A DNA stretch of 64,000 nt, taken from assembly GCA_947561395.2 (NCBI GenBank), contig OX387183.1, positions 32,538,853 to 32,602,852 of the forward strand, written 5' to 3'. The notes under the pieces are model-generated. The model saw only the letters and a program-made list of their open reading frames with translations. It was not told where the DNA came from and made no database searches. Shown here piece by piece: positions 59,832 through 64,000 of the stretch (positions are counted from its first letter, which is position 1; every line of letters begins with the position of its first letter). Made by a program: the position numbers and the translations under genes. Origin of the DNA: Buxus sempervirens (Eukaryota > Streptophyta > Magnoliopsida > Buxales > Buxaceae).

Positions 59832-61266
59832 CTAAACAACTCTTACACCATTAGCTATTGCCATTTCATATGCAATTCTATCTCTAAGTGCAATCATTTC
59901 TCTTTGTCGAGCTGCTTGTGAACTACCTTCCGAAGGCTCTACATTCTGTCCATCTTCACTTAGAATCAAGCCTTCCCTTCCATATTCTTCAAATAACTGA
60001 TCCCTTTGTGTCTCATGTCTAATGAAATTGTGAATTGTGCACGTTGCAATAACAATGTATCCTTGTGTGCGAAGAAAGTACGAAGGCATAAGCTTTAAAA
60101 TTGGAAACCGAGCTTTCAATACACCAAAGCAACGTTCTATCACGTTACGTAACGAAGAATGAACATGATTAAATAATTCTTTAGATGTATGTGTCTGTCG
60201 ACCTCTTCCTCGAAAGTCTCGTAAATGATATCGCTCTCCACGATAAGGTATAAGATAACCCGCCATGCCAGTATAACCAGAGTTCAAAACATAGTACTTA
60301 CCTAAGACAACATGATAATTGTTAAGAATTATGATTTGATATTAGAACTCAATTTCATAATTGAAAGTGTGTACATATATACCTGGGGGAGGGTGGGGAA
60401 AGTTCAAAGCTGGATTATTGATTGCATCTAAAAGAACCCAAGAATCATGCGCGGTGCCCTCCCAACCTGTACAGACAAATGTAAACTTCATATCAAATGA
60501 GCAGGCACACATTACATTCTGTGTGGTAATAGTTTTTCTCCCACGATATGGAACTTGTTTCTTCACTGGAACATAAGCATTAATATGTGTCCCATCTATT
60601 GCTCCAATACAATCCTATAAGAGATAACAAATAAAAAATTAATTTTGATTTCAGATACAATTTAAATACTACTAAATAAGACATGCTTTCTTCATTTACC
60701 TTGAACCAGGGATAGTACTTCATGTTATTGCGAATCTCATTTGGAGTTTCTTGAAAAGATGGCGGCACGATAGTCTCTTTCCCCAATTGTAATATAGCTT
60801 TTAAAACAATTTTAAAGTGTCTAGAAACAATTTCTCCAGAGTGTTGAAAACGATCAGCAATCATTCGATTTCTTTGATTATGCCCCAAGGTCATAAGAAA
60901 CATAGCCACTTGCTCTTCCACGCTTACATAACGTGACTCATATAAAAACTTCTTCTCCTTAAGGGTATGACAAAGAGATAAAAATACATGTTTCTCCATC
61001 CTAAGTATATCAAAAAACCTTTGAGGATTGTCATTTAAGATATTCATCACATAATTTGCACCACTGTAATCATCACTTCTATATGGTGATTTACAAAAGT
61101 ACATATTATAATGATTTGCAATTGCTTCTACCACGACCATTTCCACCATCAAATCGTGTTCCTCATCAGATTCTAGATTATCATAATCCCCATCTGATTG
61201 AGAGTCATCATCATGAAATATAGAGTCACTATATGACTCTTCTTCTAAGTCGTTGTCTGACTCCAT
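59832..61266 (-). CDS. PIF/Harbinger transposase (DDE_Tnp_4 type), three exons
   Basis: Exons 60700-61266, 60383-60614 and 59832-60301 join in frame (1269 nt, 422 aa). Introns of 85 and 81 bp have AAG/GTAAAT...TTATAG and CCCAG/GTATAT...CTTAG borders. The N-terminus is acidic (MESDNDLEEESYSD), followed by a helical region (GHNQRNRMIADRFQHSGE). The catalytic domain has CIGAIDGTHI (first Asp), TAHDSWVL, then VLNSGYTGMAGYLIPYRGE and NVIERCFGVLKARFPIL (Glu). Family members normally have DSGY or DAGY at the third motif; here it is NSGY, with 48 residues between it and the Glu. Start: ATG 61266 is preferred to 61302 because tcttcatacag just upstream looks like a splice acceptor of a 5' leader intron. 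The open frame is intact, but the D-to-N change suggests loss of cutting activity. Confidence 0.88.
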
Positions 61267-62082
61267 TATATCTGTATGAAGATAAACAAATAGAGGTCTC
61301 ATGAAGATTTTACACGAGCAATGATAAAACCATTGTAACTTATAAACATAGCAAAATTTACAAATAAAGAAACTTTAGAAGGAAAGAAGGGCAATGATTA
61401 AATTTAAGAGCCTTTCTATATCTTCCTTCTCTAGCAAGCATGTTGCCTCTTACACTCCATAAGCAGGTTCCTCTCTCCACTATTTGCACTTTCTCCTTAA
61501 ATAAGTAAATATTAGATTATATATCCATTTCATTCCTATTCCTTCATGACAATGATACAATTTATGTATCATAAAGACTGATCAATAAGAAAGTGTTAGA
61601 AGAAAATATTCTGAACTCCAATATAATAACCATGGCAAGTATATATGGCACCATAAAGCTCATACTTTTATTTCAATTCTATGAAATAAAAATATTGAAG
61701 CAATTCCACATAAAAGAATACGTTTCTGTCCAGAGAAAATGCCAACAAAAAGGGATAAAATGAGGGCAATAATTAGTGGCAAGTGATGGAGAATTCACAA
61801 TCCAATGATATATAAATGTTAGGAACTTAAATGCTAAACCCACAAACACATAGAATAGAGAAGGCTTTTTCTTCTTCCTTTTTGTGGGGGTGAGTTGTTC
61901 TACAGTTTCAAGAATATATATAAATTCCAGGTTAGTAGAGTGAAGTGCATCATTAATGGGAAAATAGGAATTCCTTTTTCTCAATAAAAAAAATTATCAT
62001 AGAAAAACAAATCATGTAAGGAAAAAAACCCTAAACGAAGCAGTGACAACCATTGTCTAGTTCAACCAAGAAGATCACAAAA

Positions 62083-62177
62083 TGAAATAACTGAACAATA
62101 GAGCATGGCCTGAATTTATAGTAATTGCTGTGAAATAACTGAACAATAGAGCATGGCCTGAATTTATAGTAATTGCT
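62083..62177. repeat. 48-bp tandem duplication
   Basis: Two near-identical copies of a unit starting tgaaataactgaacaataga, inside the Harbinger element. Confidence 0.9.
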
Positions 62178-62492
62178 ATACTTAGTTTCAGTTTAGACCA
62201 TTGTAGCTTGCACCGAAATTCCTGAAACTGCTTTTTCCTCATAAACAACAAAATAGAGCACAGATTCACAAGAATTAGTAACAAGCCGCATCAACTCTGT
62301 CTCAAAGAAAGGGAAATCAACTTCCCCTTATTTTATTCCTCTAAAAATACTACAGGGAAAGGAATTCAATAAGGGTTTCATCGCAAACTGAAGATGCAAA
62401 CACGAATAATCTAACCGTTGCAGATCAGATCAGAGATCTCCTTCTTCCAAACAAACGAGAATCCGGGATTTTGGAATTTTTTATTTTTTTTC

Positions 62493-62849
62493 TCAGGACA
62501 CAAACACACGAATCTGTTCAAGGAAGCTCAGTTTCTGGGGCCGATCCTTCCGCTTCACGTACCCTCTCGCCTCCTTCTCCGTATACCTGCAAAACCCTCT
62601 CTCTTCGTTCTTCTTCCACAGCTCCGCCGCGAAGCTTCTGTGCGCGTAATAGGCCTCCGCTTCCACCACTCCAACTCCGGCGCATTCTCCTTCTTTGATC
62701 CCCACCGGCAACCTCTCGTAGTGACCGTGACTCGTTCCCTCCAGCTCATCTAGTTGGGCGAGTCCGCATCCGAACACTGCGTATAACTCGCCCCAGACTC
62801 GGTCGCCGGAGCCCGGGATGTTGAGGAGGAAAGGGACAGAGAAGGGCCC
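62493..62849 (-). pseudogene. Captured gamma-glutamylcyclotransferase-like C-terminal fragment
   Basis: The minus strand has an open frame with GPFSVPFLLNIPGSGDRVWG, LAQLDELEGTS, AEAYYAHRSFAAELWKKN and YTEKEARGYVKRKDRPQKLS, ending IRVFVS and TGA. These match the C-terminal two thirds of plant gamma-glutamylcyclotransferase/AIG2-like proteins (for example the At3g02910 type). The fragment is much richer in GC than its surroundings. The N-terminal VFTYGTLK region, with the substrate loop, is missing: upstream sequence soon becomes the transposon's subterminal repeat. It lies inside the Harbinger element on the transposase strand, 1.2 kb upstream of it, and is probably a captured exon. Confidence 0.72.
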
Positions 62850-63280
62850 CCAATCTTTGGTGCTCGTTAACGACCCCTCCGATGTATCGAAGAGAAAAAA
62901 AAAATTTATTACAAAAATGCCATTCAATAAAAAAAACGTTTCATCGTTTTTAGAAACGAAAATTTTCAGTTTCTAAAAACCCGATTATTTTTCAACCGCT
63001 TTTTTAAAAACGATTTGAAATTATTTTCAACCAAACACGTTTTTGGTTTTCTGTGTTTAAAAACCGAAAAACGGTTTCTGAACACGTTACCAAACGGTCT
63101 CTAAAATAATCGAAAACTGAACCGAACCGAACCAGCTCATTGTCAGATAAATAAAGATCTCGAAATTAAAAAAAAAAATAACCAAAAAAAAATACAGACA
63201 GTTCTGCATATCAAATATATAAGTGGAAAAGAAAAATGATAACAAAACCCCTTTGTCTTCCATTCCTATTTGTTCTCCTT

Positions 63281-63712
63281 CTAACGGTATGACTTCTGGA
63301 AACGAGCACGAGCTCCACGACCACCGAATTTTTTGGGCTCGCAGTGTCTGGGATCAGCAACGAGGAGTGTCCAATCGTACCTAACAGGGATATCCTTGAT
63401 CTCCGTCTTCTATTGTTCGTCGACATACTTCTGGTAGTAAGCAACAAGCGCCTTCGCGATGCTTTGGCGGATCACATATATCTGTCAAGTATGGCCACCG
63501 CCACGAACCCTGATCCTCATATCCACACTAGCGAAGCGAGGATGACCGAGCAGAAGGATCGGCTCGTAAGCCTTGTAATGGAGGATCTCAGGCTCCACCA
63601 GCTCGATGGGGCAGCCATTAATTTTGATGAGGCCTCACCCGCGTTTGCAGTATGTTACCGCAATGGCTGTTTTCTTTCGTCCAAAACACTGAACCGACTC
63701 CACAGCTGCCAT
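63281..63712 (-). pseudogene. RPS16: Cytosolic ribosomal protein S16 (uS9) pseudogene
   Basis: An uninterrupted reading register of 144 codons runs from ATG 63712 to TAG 63281: [65 protein letters not shown] and [17 protein letters not shown]. This covers the whole of S16, a component of the 40S subunit head (plant S16 is about 146 aa). There are three in-frame stops and no frameshift: TGA at 63635-63637 (in KRG-R), TGA at 63485-63487 (HT-S-QIY) and TAG at 63410-63412 (DEQ-S-K). No poly(A) tail was seen on the 3' side, so processed origin is unproven. The open frame on the other strand (63344-63793) is its shadow. Confidence 0.93.
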
Positions 63713-63793
63713 GATTACCCACGTTCCATTTCTCCCCACACAAACCCTAGAGCGGAGAATATCACTTCCAACAACGTACAGAGAAGGAAGTGA

Positions 63794-64000
63794 AACAAAG
63801 TGCGGTGATCTTTATTTTGTACTAGCATTAAACCCTTTGCTACGCACGGAAAATACATACATTTAATACAGTTTGAGAAAATTTTTTATAAATATTAAAA
63901 AATATAGAAATCAGTCCCAAAATGTAAAGTAAATTTTAGAGTTGCGTATATTCGTAATCATTTTTATCATTTATTAATCATCTCATCTCTAACAAAAAAG
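63794..64000. other. AT-rich end of window
   Basis: No feature was recognised. The phrase actagcattaaaccctttgctacgcacgg may belong to a repeat, without clear ends. Confidence 0.4.

Larger units (their letters stand above)
59504..63101 (-). mobile_element. Complete PIF/Harbinger transposon
   Basis: The terminal inverted repeats are GAGGCCGTTTGGTAACG and GAGACCGTTTGGTAACG, and the subterminal parts are rich in aaaaacg and ggtttt motifs. TAA flanks both ends (59501-59503 and 63102-63104), the standard Harbinger target duplication. The 3598 bp contain an intact three-exon transposase gene on the minus strand. I saw no Myb/SANT-like second gene, which autonomous elements normally carry. In that place is a GC-rich fragment of a host gamma-glutamylcyclotransferase-like gene. 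Confidence 0.92.

Noticed and set aside
63344-63793. 149-aa open frame on the plus strand
   Set aside because: It is antisense to the RPS16 pseudogene and has no recognisable domain.

Overview
The window is nuclear DNA from a seed plant (most likely an angiosperm). It is AT-rich and has spliceosomal introns with GT/AG borders, plant LTR retrotransposons, L1 and RTE LINEs, and PIF/Harbinger, CACTA, hAT and Mutator-type DNA elements. It holds a homologue of a plant-only protein (SCAB). I cannot name the species. Nothing prokaryotic, plastid or mitochondrial was recognised.

The backbone is one host gene on the minus strand: the 3' half of a stomatal closure-related actin-binding protein (SCAB) gene. 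Seven exons, with matching phases and splice borders, run from 40081 down to a stop codon at 11711. They encode 257 residues: the end of the coiled coil and the whole Ig-PH part. The 774 coding bases are spread over 28.4 kb, and one intron of about 19.2 kb is packed with transposons. The 5' half of the gene lies at higher coordinates, probably outside the window; one weak candidate exon is at about 53.6 kb.

Layout. 1-11.7 kb (downstream of the gene): a short gag-only LTR retrotransposon with 98% identical LTRs, a non-autonomous Harbinger element, an inverted Copia remnant, and a CACTA element with intact ends that seems to carry gene fragments. 11.7-20.8 kb: six SCAB exons and a 5'-truncated L1 insertion. 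20.8-40 kb (the giant intron): a dispersed 2.45 kb repeat, a 2.7 kb LTR, an RTE remnant and a long L1. The L1 is interrupted by a Mutator-type MITE and by a hAT element, which itself contains a hAT MITE. 40-59 kb: Copia fragments with further insertions, a second copy of the 2.45 kb repeat, a 42-bp minisatellite, a PPR pseudogene and a large LTR-like repeat.

59.5-63.1 kb: a complete PIF/Harbinger element with TAA duplications and matching terminal repeats. It has an intact three-exon transposase gene (422 aa) whose second catalytic Asp appears to be Asn, and a GC-rich segment matching the C-terminal part of a gamma-glutamylcyclotransferase-like gene. Just beyond it is a cytosolic RPS16 pseudogene with three in-frame stops. 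The transposons have exact ends, so their order of insertion can be read from the sequence.
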